64,000 bases of DNA, from contig NZ_QXFM01000066.1 in the NCBI RefSeq assembly GCF_003584015.1, positions 78,010 to 142,009 of the forward strand, written 5' to 3'. Below the pieces are notes generated by a model. The model was not told where the DNA came from. It worked only from the letters and a program-made list of their open reading frames with translations, and did not search any database. This document shows, piece by piece, positions 28,748 through 37,639 of the stretch; position 1 is the stretch's first letter, and each line of letters opens with the position of its first letter. The position numbers and the translations under genes were made by a program. The DNA comes from Aurantiacibacter xanthus (GTDB lineage: Bacteria > Pseudomonadota > Alphaproteobacteria > Sphingomonadales > Sphingomonadaceae).

Positions 28748-29629
28748 TCAGGCGATCCCCGCCCCTTCCATCGCCGCATCGACCGCCGCCTTCGCCTCGT
28801 CCGAGATCGGCGCGATTGGCAGACGGGTATCGGGCGCGAACCAGTCGAACAGCCTGGAGAGCGCATATTTCACCGGCGACGGGCTGGCATCGGCGAACAT
28901 CGCCCGGTGCAGCGGATAAAGCCACTCGTTCAGCTCGCGCGCCGTGGCATAGTCGCCAGCCAGAGCCGCCGCGTGGAAATCGGCGCACAGCTTCGGCGCC
29001 ACATTCGCCGTCACCGAGATGCAACCGACCTGCCCCAGCGCATAGCCCGCCAGCGCCAGCGGATCGTCGCCCGAGAGCTGGCAGAAATCCGGCCCGGCGC
29101 CCATGCGCTGCGTCACCACGCGGGAAAGATCGCCGCTGGCATCCTTCAGCGCCACGATCTTGCCGGGGAAACGCCGGTGCAGTTCGATCACCGTTTCGGG
29201 CAGAATGTCGGTCACGGTGCGGCCGGGCACGTTGTAGAGCACGATCGGCAGGTCGGCACGCTCGGCCAGATAGGAGAAGTGCGCGAGCAGGCCCTGCTGG
29301 CTCGGCCGGTTGTAATAGGGTGCGACCAGCAGCAGCGCGTCGGCCCCGGCCAGCTGGGCCTCCTTGATGTGCCACAGCGCGGTCTGGGTGTCGTTCGATC
29401 CCGCGCCCGCGATCACCGGCACGCGCTTGTTGGCAACCTCCGCGCAGATCGAGATCACGCGGTGATGTTCGTCGTTGTCGAGCGTGGCGCTTTCGCCGGT
29501 GGTGCCGCAGGGAACCAGCGCGGACGAGCCGTTTTCGATCTGCCACTCGATGAAGCGGCGATAGGCCTGTTCGTCGACCCGGTTGTCGGCAAAGGGCGTG
29601 GCAAGGGCTGGAATTGATCCGGAAAACAT
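28748..29629 (-). CDS. dapA: 4-hydroxy-tetrahydrodipicolinate synthase
   Basis: 293-residue lysine/diaminopimelate biosynthetic enzyme that condenses pyruvate with aspartate semialdehyde. Schiff-base Lys162 is in KIVALKDASGD, Tyr132 in LYNVPGRTVTDIL, and the GTTGES motif at 42-47. Length is exact for the family. It is divergent from the lytic transglycosylase gene, sharing a promoter region of about 109 bases; both belong to peptidoglycan metabolism. Confidence 0.96.
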   Translation of the reverse strand: MFSGSIPALATPFADNRVDEQAYRRFIEWQIENGSSALVPCGTTGESATLDNDEHHRVISICAEVANKRVPVIAGAGSNDTQTALWHIKEAQLAGADALLLVAPYYNRPSQQGLLAHFSYLAERADLPIVLYNVPGRTVTDILPETVIELHRRFPGKIVALKDASGDLSRVVTQRMGAGPDFCQLSGDDPLALAGYALGQVGCISVTANVAPKLCADFHAAALAGDYATARELNEWLYPLHRAMFADASPSPVKYALSRLFDWFAPDTRLPIAPISDEAKAAVDAAMEGAGIA

Positions 29630-29738
29630 GGTGAGCTGGCTCCTCGCACTTGCACAAATTCGCTATCGGTTAACCCGATGTCCGCCAAAACGATGCGGAC
29701 CCGGTCATTCAGCGCCTGATAAGGAGAGGGCTGGCACT

Positions 29739-31685
29739 ATGTCCAGCATGGTTCGACATTGCATCTATTCGCTGATCGCCCCTGTGGCGCTTTCGTACCC
29801 CGGTATCGCGCTGGCGCAGGAAGCTGCTGACTGGGACACCGCCCGCTCAAACCTCGTTGCCTCGCAGCCGGGCCGAATCGCCGCCCAGATCAACCGCTGG
29901 GAAGCGCTCTTTGCCGACCGGCAGGCCAACCTGCCCTTTGCCGAATATTCCTCGTTCCTGCTGGCGAACCCCAATTTCCCTGACGAGCAGACCCTGCGCG
30001 AACGCGCCGAGAAGCGGCTGCGCGGCGAATTCGTGCCCGAGGCGGCGCTGCTCGAATACTTCGCCGTCTATCCGCCGGTCACCAACTTCGCCAAGGCACA
30101 CTATGCGCTGGCGCTGATGGGGAGCGACCCGGCCCGGTCCGAAATTCTGGCGCGCGAGGCATGGCGCGGCGGCGAGATGAGCCCCACCGCCGAGGCCGCG
30201 CTGATGGCGATGAACGGCCATCATTTCACGCAGGACGATCAGGATACCCGCATGGATGCGCTGCTGTGGCAGCGCGAGCGGCAGGCGGCCGAACGCCAGC
30301 TTGACCGCGTGGCTCCGTCGAAACGCCGGGTGTTCGCCGCGCGCCTCGCGATCCTGCAAGGCGGCAACGGCTATACCGACGCCCCCGGCGCGCTCAGCGA
30401 TCCGGGCTATCTGTTCAACCGCAGCCGCGAACTGCGCCAGTCGGGGCGGACCGCAGAGGCGATCTCGTTGGTCGCGAACAGCCCCGCGCTTTCGCGCCTG
30501 CCGCTCGATCAGACCGCCTGGATCACCGAACTGCTGGCGCTGGGCCGCGCCGCTTCGGCGAGCGACACCGTGCGGATCGCCACCCGCGCGCTCGAAGCCT
30601 TCGCGCCGGGCACCGATATCTCGCAAGGCGAATATCGCCTGCGCGACGATTTCACCTCGCTGATGTGGGCGGGCGGCACCAATGCGCTGTGGCGGCTGGG
30701 CGACGGCACCTCTGCCGCGCCGCTGTTCTACCAGTACGGCTCCGCCGCGCGCACCCCGCAGACGCGCTCCAAAGGCTTCTTCTGGGCCGGCGAGGCCATG
30801 CGCCGCGCCGGCAACAATGCCGAGGCCAACCGCTATTACGATATGGCGGCAGCCTACCCTGACCGCTTCTACGGCCAGCTCGCGCTGGAGCGGATGGGGC
30901 GTGCGATCCCCTCGCTCGCCGGTGCGCCCGATGTCACGCCCTCGCCCGAGGCGCGCGCGCGGTTCAACGCGCAGCCGCTGACGCAGGCGGTGTCAGAAGT
31001 GGCGCGCGATGCGCCGTGGGCGACCGGTATCCGCTTCTATCGCGCCATCGCCGATCAGGCCGAGACGCTGGAAGACCATGTGCTGGTGGCCGACCTCGCG
31101 CGCGATATCGGTCGCCGCGATCTGGCCGTGATCCTTGGCGAAGCGGCGCAGGCCGACGGCTATTCGGGCTTCACTCGCACCGGCTATCCGCGCGTACAGA
31201 CCCCGGCGGGCGTCAACTGGACCATGGTCCACGCCCTCGCCCGGCAGGAAAGCCAGTTTGCCGAAAACGCCATCAGCCATGCCGGCGCACGCGGCCTGAT
31301 GCAGTTCATGCCCGCCACCGCACGCGAAGAGGCCGGTTTTGCCGGAGTGCCCTTCTCCGCCGACCGGCTGATTTCCGATCCGCAGTATTCGATCCAGCTC
31401 GGTTCGAACCATATCGAGCGGCTGATCCGCTACTACAACGGCAGCTATCCGCTGGCGATTGCGGCCTACAATGCCGGGCCGGGCAACGTGAACAAGTGGC
31501 TGCGCAACAACGGCGATCCGCGCACCGGCGCGGTCGACTGGCTGGAATGGATCGAACGCATCGAGTTTTACGAGACGAAGAACTACGTCCAGCGCGTGAT
31601 CGAAAACGCCGTGGTCTACGAGAACCTCTATCCCGATCAGGCGAGTTCCATCCGCCCGCGCGGGGTGAGCGACTTCCTGCGCTGA
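29739..31685 (+). CDS. Soluble lytic murein transglycosylase (Slt-like)
   Basis: 648 residues with a signal peptide (MSSMVRHCIYSLIAPVALSYPGIALA). A long alpha-helical superhelix domain is followed by a C-terminal SLT domain with catalytic Glu504 in HALARQESQF, then GARGLMQFMPATA and AYNAGPGNVNKWL. It cleaves peptidoglycan glycan strands to 1,6-anhydromuropeptides in the periplasm. AAGGAGAGG lies 10 bases before the ATG, which decides the start. It is followed after 5 bases by greB, with which it may be co-transcribed. Confidence 0.92.
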   Translation: MSSMVRHCIYSLIAPVALSYPGIALAQEAADWDTARSNLVASQPGRIAAQINRWEALFADRQANLPFAEYSSFLLANPNFPDEQTLRERAEKRLRGEFVPEAALLEYFAVYPPVTNFAKAHYALALMGSDPARSEILAREAWRGGEMSPTAEAALMAMNGHHFTQDDQDTRMDALLWQRERQAAERQLDRVAPSKRRVFAARLAILQGGNGYTDAPGALSDPGYLFNRSRELRQSGRTAEAISLVANSPALSRLPLDQTAWITELLALGRAASASDTVRIATRALEAFAPGTDISQGEYRLRDDFTSLMWAGGTNALWRLGDGTSAAPLFYQYGSAARTPQTRSKGFFWAGEAMRRAGNNAEANRYYDMAAAYPDRFYGQLALERMGRAIPSLAGAPDVTPSPEARARFNAQPLTQAVSEVARDAPWATGIRFYRAIADQAETLEDHVLVADLARDIGRRDLAVILGEAAQADGYSGFTRTGYPRVQTPAGVNWTMVHALARQESQFAENAISHAGARGLMQFMPATAREEAGFAGVPFSADRLISDPQYSIQLGSNHIERLIRYYNGSYPLAIAAYNAGPGNVNKWLRNNGDPRTGAVDWLEWIERIEFYETKNYVQRVIENAVVYENLYPDQASSIRPRGVSDFLR

Positions 31686-31690
31686 CCACC

Positions 31691-32185
31691 ATGACACCCG
31701 ACAAGACCAGCCCCATCACGCCTGCGGGCCTGTCCGCGCTCAAGGCGCGCTATGACCACCTGCTCGGCAAGGAGCGGCCCGAGATCGTCGAGATCGTCAG
31801 CTGGGCGGCGGGCAACGGCGACCGCAGCGAGAACGGCGACTATCTCTATGGCCGCAAACGGATGCGCGAGATCGACCGCGAGCTGTCCTATCTCGCCAAG
31901 GTCATGAAGCACGCCCGCGTGATCGACCCGGCCCAGCAGCCCGACAAGAGCCGGGTGTTCTTCGGTGCCAAGGTCACCATTGCGGATGAAGACGACGAGG
32001 AGCGCGTGCTCACCATCGTCGGCGACAAGGAGCAGGACGCGGGGCAAGGTCTGGTCGGCTGGTCGACCCCGATTGCGCGCGCACTGCGCGGCGCGGCGGT
32101 GGGCGACCTCAAGACCGTGCGCCTGCCCGGCGGCGAGAAGGAGTGGGAGGTGATGGCCATCTCCTACCCCGAGGGCCGCGACTGA
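31691..32185 (+). CDS. greB: Transcription elongation factor GreB
   Basis: 164-residue GreA/GreB family factor that stimulates cleavage of backtracked transcripts by RNA polymerase. The N-terminal coiled coil (ALKARYDHLLGKERPEIVEIVSWAAGNGDRSENGDYLYGRKR) holds the acidic tip residues, and the GreB-type YGRKRMREIDRELSYL is clear; the C-terminal FKBP-like domain ends VGDLKTVRLPGG. The frame is open far upstream inside the transglycosylase gene, but the protein starts at 31691. Its TGA overlaps the ATG of the next gene. Confidence 0.95.
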   Translation: MTPDKTSPITPAGLSALKARYDHLLGKERPEIVEIVSWAAGNGDRSENGDYLYGRKRMREIDRELSYLAKVMKHARVIDPAQQPDKSRVFFGAKVTIADEDDEERVLTIVGDKEQDAGQGLVGWSTPIARALRGAAVGDLKTVRLPGGEKEWEVMAISYPEGRD

Positions 32186-32367
32186 TGGCCGACGTCATCA
32201 ATTTGCGCTCAGCCCGCAAGGCGAAGCACCGCGCCGACAAGGCCCGCGAGGCCGAGGCCAACCGCGCGAAATTCGGCCAGACCAAGGCCGAGAAGACGCT
32301 CCGCCAGCAAGACCAGAACCGCGCCGAGCGCTTGCTCGACGGCGCGCGGCTGGAGAGGGATGACTGA
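32185..32367 (+). CDS. DUF4169 family small basic protein
   Basis: 60 residues, highly charged and helical (MADVINLRSARKAKHRADKAREAEANRAKFGQTKAEK...), matching the DUF4169 family widespread in alphaproteobacteria. Function is unknown; the charge suggests nucleic-acid or protein binding, which is speculation. It overlaps greB by one base (TGATG) and the next gene by one base, so it belongs to a tightly coupled operon. Confidence 0.85.
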   Translation: MADVINLRSARKAKHRADKAREAEANRAKFGQTKAEKTLRQQDQNRAERLLDGARLERDD

Positions 32368-32570
32368 TGCGCTCGACCTATTCCGAAGCGACGGTGCGCC
32401 TTTACCACCTCGATCACGAGGCCGAGGGCGGCGCGGCAGAAACGCTGATGTACGGCACACTGGCCGAGGCCATGGCGATGGCCGCGCAGCAGCCCGAGGA
32501 AGTGCAGGCCGGACTGTTCCTCGCCACCGACAACGACGTGGTTGCCTACCTCGATCTTACCGAAGGCTAA
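32367..32570 (+). CDS. Small conserved-looking hypothetical protein
   Basis: 67 residues (MRSTYSEATVRLYHLDHEAEGGAAETLMYG...DVVAYLDLTEG), acidic and soluble, without signal peptide or recognised domain. Reality is supported by TGATG overlap with the DUF4169 gene and by the absence of any alternative gene. Its stop TAA shares bases with the stop of the convergent patatin gene. I do not recognise a function. Confidence 0.7.
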   Translation: MRSTYSEATVRLYHLDHEAEGGAAETLMYGTLAEAMAMAAQQPEEVQAGLFLATDNDVVAYLDLTEG

Positions 32571-33751
32571 GGCGTAGGCGCGCCCTTGCGGGCATTGGCG
32601 AGTTCAGTGCCAAGCGCATCCCGCACGCGCGGACCATCGGGGTTGCGCAGATCGTAGGTGATCAGCCCCTGCCGATGGCGATTGCGTCCGGTCCAGCACG
32701 GATGCTCAAGCGAGATCCGCGCATCTTCCGCCCCGGTGCGCCAGTGTTCGTTCACCGTCGCGCGCGAGAATTCGTAGTCCTTCGAGAAGGTCTCGTAGAG
32801 TTCGCGCCGGTTGATCAGATGCATGATCGCCACCGCGCCGGGGTCGGGATGGCGGGTCAGTTCGACGAGATCGGGATCCTTCGCCCATTCGTCCGGCAGC
32901 TTCTTCGCCAGCCGGTTGGCCGTCACCCGCAGCTCCTTGATCTGCTGCAACAGGTCGGTGTTGAGCCGGGTACGGCTGGAAAAGCGGATGTCTTTTTCAC
33001 GCTGCATGACGTCCGCAAGATCTTCCGGAACCGCGCCGCGGGTGTGGAACAGATCGACCTGATAGATCGTCATGTCGGTCCCCTCCTCCTCGTCGATCAC
33101 ATATTGCAGCGGGGTGTTCGAGACGAGGCCGCCGTCCCAGTAGAACTGGCCGTCGACCTCGACCGGCGGGAAACCCGGCGGCAGCGCGCCCGAGGCCATG
33201 ATGTGTTCGGGGCCGATCCGGCACTGGCGGTTGTCGAACCAGGTCAGGTTGCCCGTGATCACGTTGACCGCGCCGACGCTGAAGCGCATCGGCCCGTCGT
33301 TCAGCAGGTCGAAGTCGACCAGTTCGGTGAGCGTTTCGCGCAGCGGCGAGGTGTCGTAAATGCTGGTCGCGGTAAACAGCGCGGCCGGCGCGGTGAACCC
33401 CGGCAGACGCGGACGGAAAAAGCCCGGTGCCCCCACGCTGGCGACGAGCGCTGCCGAAACCTCGTTGAACCAGCGCCGCGCCGGGCCGCTGTCGGCTGGC
33501 GCAATGGCGGTGAGTTCGGAGCTGACCAGATCCCAGAACGCCCGCAGCTTGCCGACCGCCTCGTCGGGCCTGTTCCCGGCGATGAGCGCGGAATTGATCG
33601 CACCGATGGAAATGCCCGCCACCCAATCGGGGTGATGGCCTTCGGCGTGCAGGCTTTCGAACACGCCAGCCTGATAGGCACCGAGCGCCCCGCCTCCCTG
33701 CAAAACAAGGACCTGCGGCGGTGCCGAACTGCGCGAACGAGAGCTGCTCAT
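32567..33751 (-). CDS. Patatin-like phospholipase
   Basis: About 394 residues. The oxyanion motif QGGGALGAYQAGV, nucleophile Ser48 in GISIGA, and the catalytic Asp in WDGGLVSNTPL give a complete Ser-Asp dyad. The C-terminal half resembles the DUF3734 extension of bacterial patatins (e.g. YPDLVELTRHP-like stretch, LINRRELYETFSKDYEFSR). It is likely a lipid acyl hydrolase acting at the membrane; no signal peptide is evident. Start is placed at MSSSRSR; an ATG 30 bases upstream is possible. Confidence 0.87.
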   Translation of the reverse strand: MSSSRSRSSAPPQVLVLQGGGALGAYQAGVFESLHAEGHHPDWVAGISIGAINSALIAGNRPDEAVGKLRAFWDLVSSELTAIAPADSGPARRWFNEVSAALVASVGAPGFFRPRLPGFTAPAALFTATSIYDTSPLRETLTELVDFDLLNDGPMRFSVGAVNVITGNLTWFDNRQCRIGPEHIMASGALPPGFPPVEVDGQFYWDGGLVSNTPLQYVIDEEEGTDMTIYQVDLFHTRGAVPEDLADVMQREKDIRFSSRTRLNTDLLQQIKELRVTANRLAKKLPDEWAKDPDLVELTRHPDPGAVAIMHLINRRELYETFSKDYEFSRATVNEHWRTGAEDARISLEHPCWTGRNRHRQGLITYDLRNPDGPRVRDALGTELANARKGAPTP

Positions 33752-33807
33752 GCCCGCTATATGGGCCGCGCGATGCTGCATCGCAACATCGCACGGCCGA
33801 TCAGTGC

Positions 33808-35523
33808 TCAGTCTGCGCTTTTTTCGCTCTCTTCGGTGTCATCCCCGGCAGCGGATGCCTGCTCCGCCTTGTGCGCGGGCACGGCTGGCTCCGTAGCCTG
33901 AACCGCCCCTGCGGCCAGCCCACCGAGCGAGCTGCCATCGAGGCCCAGTTCCTTCATCAGGCCGTCAAGCACCGGGGCCTGTGCCCGATAGGCCAGCGCC
34001 GCGCTCACCGCGTCGGTGGCGAGGTTGCCGCTTCCGCCGCCGGCCCCAGCCGCACTGGCATTGGCCCCGCCCTTGCCCTGCGTCAGCCCGTCGACCTGCA
34101 CGATCTTGATGCTGTCGATCGCTTCCATCGGCTTGGCGCTTTCGCGGATCACCTCGGGCAGAACCTTGAGCAGCGCCATCTTGGTCTGCAGGCTGATCTG
34201 ATCGGACGAGAGCAGGTTCGCCGCTTCGTTGATCGCGCGCTGGCCCGCCGCCTCGACCTCGAAGCGCACGCGCGCGGCCTCGGCGCGCAGCCTTTCGGCA
34301 TCAGCCTCGCCCTGCGCCTCGAACTTGATCGCCTCGGCGCGGTTGCTGGCGGCGTCCTTCTCGGCCTCAGCCTCGACCTTGATCTTGATCGCATCGCGCT
34401 CGGCGATCTTGGCCGCCTCGATCAGCTCGATCATCTTCTGACGCTCGGCCACCTCGCTTTCGCGGCTGGTGACGACCTGCTCTTCGGCAGCGACCGCCTT
34501 GGCGCGCGCGGCATCGGCCTCGGCCTTGGCCTGGCTTTCCTCGCGGCTCTTGTTCTGAACCGCGATCTGCTGCTCCTGCCGGGCGATTTCGAGCGCGCGC
34601 TGCTGGTCGATGCGCGCCTCTTCCACCTGCCGGTCAGCCTCGATCTGCTGCGCGTCGACCTGCTTCTTGGCTTCGATCCGCGCGGCATCGGCCTCGCGCT
34701 GGCGCTCGGCCTGCTCGCGCGCGACTTCGGCCATCTGCGCGGCGCGGCGCACCTCGACCTCGCGCTCCTGCTCAAGCCGGGCAAACTCCTGATCGCGGCT
34801 GATCTGGAAACTGCGCTGGTCGGCTTCGAGGTTCTTGGTCTCGATCTGCACCCGCGTTTCCTGCTCGATATCGTTGCGCAGCTTCTTGCGCGCCTCGATC
34901 TGCTCGGTGAGCTTGGTGAGACCCTCGGCGTCGAACGCGTTGTTGGCGTTGAAGTGCTCGATGGAGGTCTGGTCGAGCCCGGTCAGCGAGACAGATTCCA
35001 GCTCCAGCCCGTTCATCGCCAGATCGTTCGACGAGACCTGCTGCACCTTCTGCACGAAGTCGGCACGCTGTTCGTGCAGCTCGTTCATGCTCATCCCCGC
35101 CGCGACCGAGCGTAGCGCATCGACGAACTTGCCCTCGACCAGATCCTTCAGCATCTCGGGATGCATGGTGCGCTGGCCAAGCGTCTGCGCGGCCATGGCG
35201 ATGGCGCCAGCATCGGGCCGCACGCGAACGTAGAACTCGGCCTTAACGTCGATCCGCAACCGGTCGAGCGTGATCAGCGCATCCTGATTCTTGCGTTCGA
35301 CCGCAAGGCGCACGGTGTTCATGTTGACCGGCATGGTCTCGTGGAACACCGGCAGCACCAGCGCGCCGCCGTTCATCACCACCCGCTCGCCGCCGACGCC
35401 GGTGCGCACGAAGGCCACTTCCTTCGACGCGCGGCGATAGAGCTTGGTCAGCACGATCGCGATGATCAGCAGGGCGACAAAAGCGGCGCCCGCCCAGATG
35501 CCGATGTCGATGAGGCTATTCAT
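33808..35523 (-). CDS. Flotillin family protein (YqiK-like)
   Basis: 571 residues: an N-terminal membrane segment (IDIGIWAGAAFVALLIIAIVLTKLY), an SPFH/band 7 domain, then a very long Ala/Glu/Arg/Gln-rich coiled coil (about residues 230-430), and a Gly/Ala-rich tail ending in acidic residues. This is the architecture of bacterial flotillins that organise membrane microdomains. An ATG with GGAG upstream fixes the start. It lies 19 bases downstream of the OB-fold membrane protein gene, the same pair as yqiJ-yqiK in E. coli. Confidence 0.88.
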   Translation of the reverse strand: MNSLIDIGIWAGAAFVALLIIAIVLTKLYRRASKEVAFVRTGVGGERVVMNGGALVLPVFHETMPVNMNTVRLAVERKNQDALITLDRLRIDVKAEFYVRVRPDAGAIAMAAQTLGQRTMHPEMLKDLVEGKFVDALRSVAAGMSMNELHEQRADFVQKVQQVSSNDLAMNGLELESVSLTGLDQTSIEHFNANNAFDAEGLTKLTEQIEARKKLRNDIEQETRVQIETKNLEADQRSFQISRDQEFARLEQEREVEVRRAAQMAEVAREQAERQREADAARIEAKKQVDAQQIEADRQVEEARIDQQRALEIARQEQQIAVQNKSREESQAKAEADAARAKAVAAEEQVVTSRESEVAERQKMIELIEAAKIAERDAIKIKVEAEAEKDAASNRAEAIKFEAQGEADAERLRAEAARVRFEVEAAGQRAINEAANLLSSDQISLQTKMALLKVLPEVIRESAKPMEAIDSIKIVQVDGLTQGKGGANASAAGAGGGSGNLATDAVSAALAYRAQAPVLDGLMKELGLDGSSLGGLAAGAVQATEPAVPAHKAEQASAAGDDTEESEKSAD

Positions 35524-35542
35524 TGGCAACAACTCCAGTCAG

Positions 35543-36172
35543 TCAGACAAGCGGGGCCAGCAAGCGCTCTTGCAGTGGCACAGCGTAAAACAGGTTATCC
35601 TCGCGGCGGACGAGCAGAACCTCGTCGCCTTCGCCAAGCTCGCTCGCAGGTTCGTGCGGCACCACCATGACATGATGCGGATGGCCATGGCGGTCGGCCA
35701 CGCGGGCACGGGCCGGCGACCCCGCTCGCGCAACGCCCGTGGTGATGACCGCGCGCCGCCCAACGAGGCTGTCGAGGCCGACGGCGGAGGTCTCGTCATG
35801 CGGCAGGATTTTCGCGAGCGGACGGGTCAGCACCCCGGTGACAGGCAGGGCCGCAGCCCCGGCCAGCACCGCGGCGAGCAAGGCATGGAGCGGGCCGCCG
35901 GTCAGGTTCTGCGCGAGCGCCTGGATCGAAACCCCGATCCCGGCGAAAACCAGCAGGAACAGCACCAGCCAGATCGTGAACGGCAAGCGCCCGATCCCGA
36001 GCAGGCTCAGCAATCCGCCCGCCGCATCGGCCTCGCCATCGGCATCGAGGCCGGCATCGCCATCCGCATCGAGGTCGAACCCACCGAAGCTGACGAGCTG
36101 GAACGCCGCCAACAGCAGCATCAGCAGCAGCGCGGCTGCAAAAGGCACATTGTGGGCAGCCAGCAGGCTCAT
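35543..36172 (-). CDS. OB-fold membrane protein (YqiJ-like, NfeD-related)
   Basis: 209 residues with membrane segments near the start (FAAALLLMLLLAAFQLVSFGGF), in the middle (PFTIWLVLFLLVFAGIGVSIQALAQ) and after it (LLAAVLAGAAALPVTGVL), then a soluble OB-fold domain (SLVGRRAVITTGVARAGSPARARV). An Asp-rich loop (FDLDADGDAGLDADGEAD) follows the first segment. These features fit the YqiJ/NfeD family that works with flotillins; the flotillin gene lies immediately downstream. Confidence 0.82.
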   Translation of the reverse strand: MSLLAAHNVPFAAALLLMLLLAAFQLVSFGGFDLDADGDAGLDADGEADAAGGLLSLLGIGRLPFTIWLVLFLLVFAGIGVSIQALAQNLTGGPLHALLAAVLAGAAALPVTGVLTRPLAKILPHDETSAVGLDSLVGRRAVITTGVARAGSPARARVADRHGHPHHVMVVPHEPASELGEGDEVLLVRREDNLFYAVPLQERLLAPLV

Positions 36173-36340
36173 CGCATTCCCGGCCGCGCGGTGTTCCCGG
36201 TGGCCCTCCCCTTCAGTTTCAGGAGCCTTAGTCTATTGGCCCGCCCGTGGATTGCCATCAGATTCGAATGCTTCCCTGACAAAAACATTCGCCCGACTGC
36301 ACCGCTTGCCCCGCCCGCCGCATCCGCTAGAGCATGCGTC

Positions 36341-36826
36341 ATGCGCCTGTGCCTTGTCCTGCTCCCGCTGCTTGCCATTGCCGCGCCGCTGTGCGCGCGT
36401 GAGAGCCTCGGGATCTATGGCCAGTGGGGTGCCTTTCGCGATGACGAGGGGCCGCGCTGCTATGCCATCGCCAAGCCCGCCCGCGCCAGCGGCGAGAGCG
36501 AATTTGCCGCCTTTGCCGCGATCTCGCATTGGCCCACAAGGCGCGTGCGCGGGCAGGTCCACTTCCGCACCAGCCGCGCAATCGGCGAGGATGCGCGCGT
36601 AACCCTGCGCGTCGGGCGCGACAGCTTCAGCCTCACCGGCAGCGGCAACAACGCCTGGGCGCAAAGCGCCGGCGACGATGCCGCCATCGGTGCCGCCATG
36701 CGCGGAGCCTCCGCCATGGTGCTGAGTTCGCGCGATACCAATGGCCGCCGGTTCACCAACACCTACGACCTCACCGGCATCTCCAGCGCGGTGGATGCGG
36801 CAAGCCTCGGGTGCACCGGACGATGA
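36341..36826 (+). CDS. Secreted IalB-like (invasion-associated locus B family) protein
   Basis: 161 residues with a signal peptide (MRLCLVLLPLLAIAAPLCARES). The mature part has the family pattern: WG...GPRCYAIAKP near the start, a beta-rich middle (ARVTLRVGRDSFSLTGSGNNAWAQ) and the end AAMRGASAMVLSSRDTNGRRFTNTYDLTGISSAV...LGC. In other alphaproteobacteria such proteins are periplasmic and of unsettled function. The start is set by the signal peptide; the frame is open upstream in antisense to yqiJ. ATGA overlap couples it to the next gene. Confidence 0.7.
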   Translation: MRLCLVLLPLLAIAAPLCARESLGIYGQWGAFRDDEGPRCYAIAKPARASGESEFAAFAAISHWPTRRVRGQVHFRTSRAIGEDARVTLRVGRDSFSLTGSGNNAWAQSAGDDAAIGAAMRGASAMVLSSRDTNGRRFTNTYDLTGISSAVDAASLGCTGR

Positions 36827-37560
36827 GCGCAGCTTCCTTCCTTCCCGCTGCCGATGATGCCGCCATCGCGAGCGCGCGCGATCACTACCACCGCCATGGC
36901 TTTGCCCGGCTTGAACCGGCGCTCGCCCCCGCCGACGCCACGGCGCTGCATCGCTGGCTGACCGGCGAGGCCGAATGGTGGCGCGTGCTCAATCAGGGCG
37001 AAGACAAGATGTTCGAACTCGGCCCGGAAGCGCAGGCCGCGCTGGCGGCCGACCCGGCGCGCGCCGAAGCGCTCGAGGCTGCAATCCGCAAGGGCGCGCG
37101 CGATGGCTTCCAGTTCGTCTACGATACCGTGCGCACCGCCGATAACCAGAGTGAGCGGATCGCGCGCGGGTGGCCGGTCGACCGGCTGGTCGAGGCGCTC
37201 AATTCGGAGCGCTGGCTGGCGCTGTTCCGCCACATCACCGGCGCGGACGACGCCGTTCTGGTCGACGGGCAGGCCACGCGCTATCTGCCCGGGCACTTCC
37301 TCACCGCGCACAGCGATGCGGTGGAAGGAAAGGGGCGCCGGGCCGCCTATGTGCTCGGGCTGACACCCGGCTGGCGCATCGAATGGGGCGGACTGCTGAT
37401 GTTCCACGGCGAAGATGGCGATGTGGAACGGGCCCTGATGCCGCGCTTCAACTCCATCACGCTGTTTGCGGTGCCGAGCCTGCACTCTGTCTCCTCGGTC
37501 GCCCCGGCGGCAGGCGGGCCGCGGCTGTCGGTCACCGGCTGGCTGCGCACCACCGGCTAG
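36823..37560 (+). CDS. 2-oxoglutarate/Fe(II)-dependent oxygenase (prolyl 4-hydroxylase-like)
   Basis: 245 residues. A jelly-roll 2OG-Fe(II) oxygenase with the iron ligands visible as HSD (LTAHSDAVEGKGR) and the distal His in VPSLHSVSSVAP, and the 2-oxoglutarate-binding Arg in PRLSVTGWLR. Similar proteins in proteobacteria are annotated as SM-20-related proline hydroxylases that may modify elongation factors or other proteins; the target here is unknown. The ATG overlaps the stop of the IalB-like gene (ATGA). Confidence 0.83.
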   Translation: MSAASFLPAADDAAIASARDHYHRHGFARLEPALAPADATALHRWLTGEAEWWRVLNQGEDKMFELGPEAQAALAADPARAEALEAAIRKGARDGFQFVYDTVRTADNQSERIARGWPVDRLVEALNSERWLALFRHITGADDAVLVDGQATRYLPGHFLTAHSDAVEGKGRRAAYVLGLTPGWRIEWGGLLMFHGEDGDVERALMPRFNSITLFAVPSLHSVSSVAPAAGGPRLSVTGWLRTTG

Positions 37561-37568
37561 CCCGGCAC

Positions 37569-37603
37569 GAAAAGGGGCCGGAGGATTGCTCCCCCGACCC
37601 CGG
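37569..37603 (-). terminator. Intrinsic terminator after the first outer-membrane barrel gene
   Basis: Read on the minus strand: GGGGTCGGGGGA, a short loop, TCCTCCGGCCCC, then TTTT. It lies 37 bases after the barrel gene stop and closely resembles the terminator of its paralogue. Confidence 0.7.
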
Positions 37604-37639
37604 TTCGAGCCTTCGCTCAGGCCGGTCTGGCGCTGGCGC

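Noticed and set aside
31016..31690. N-terminal extension of greB inside the transglycosylase gene
   Set aside because: Out-of-frame reading of the SLT domain; GreB starts at its normal N-terminus at 31691.
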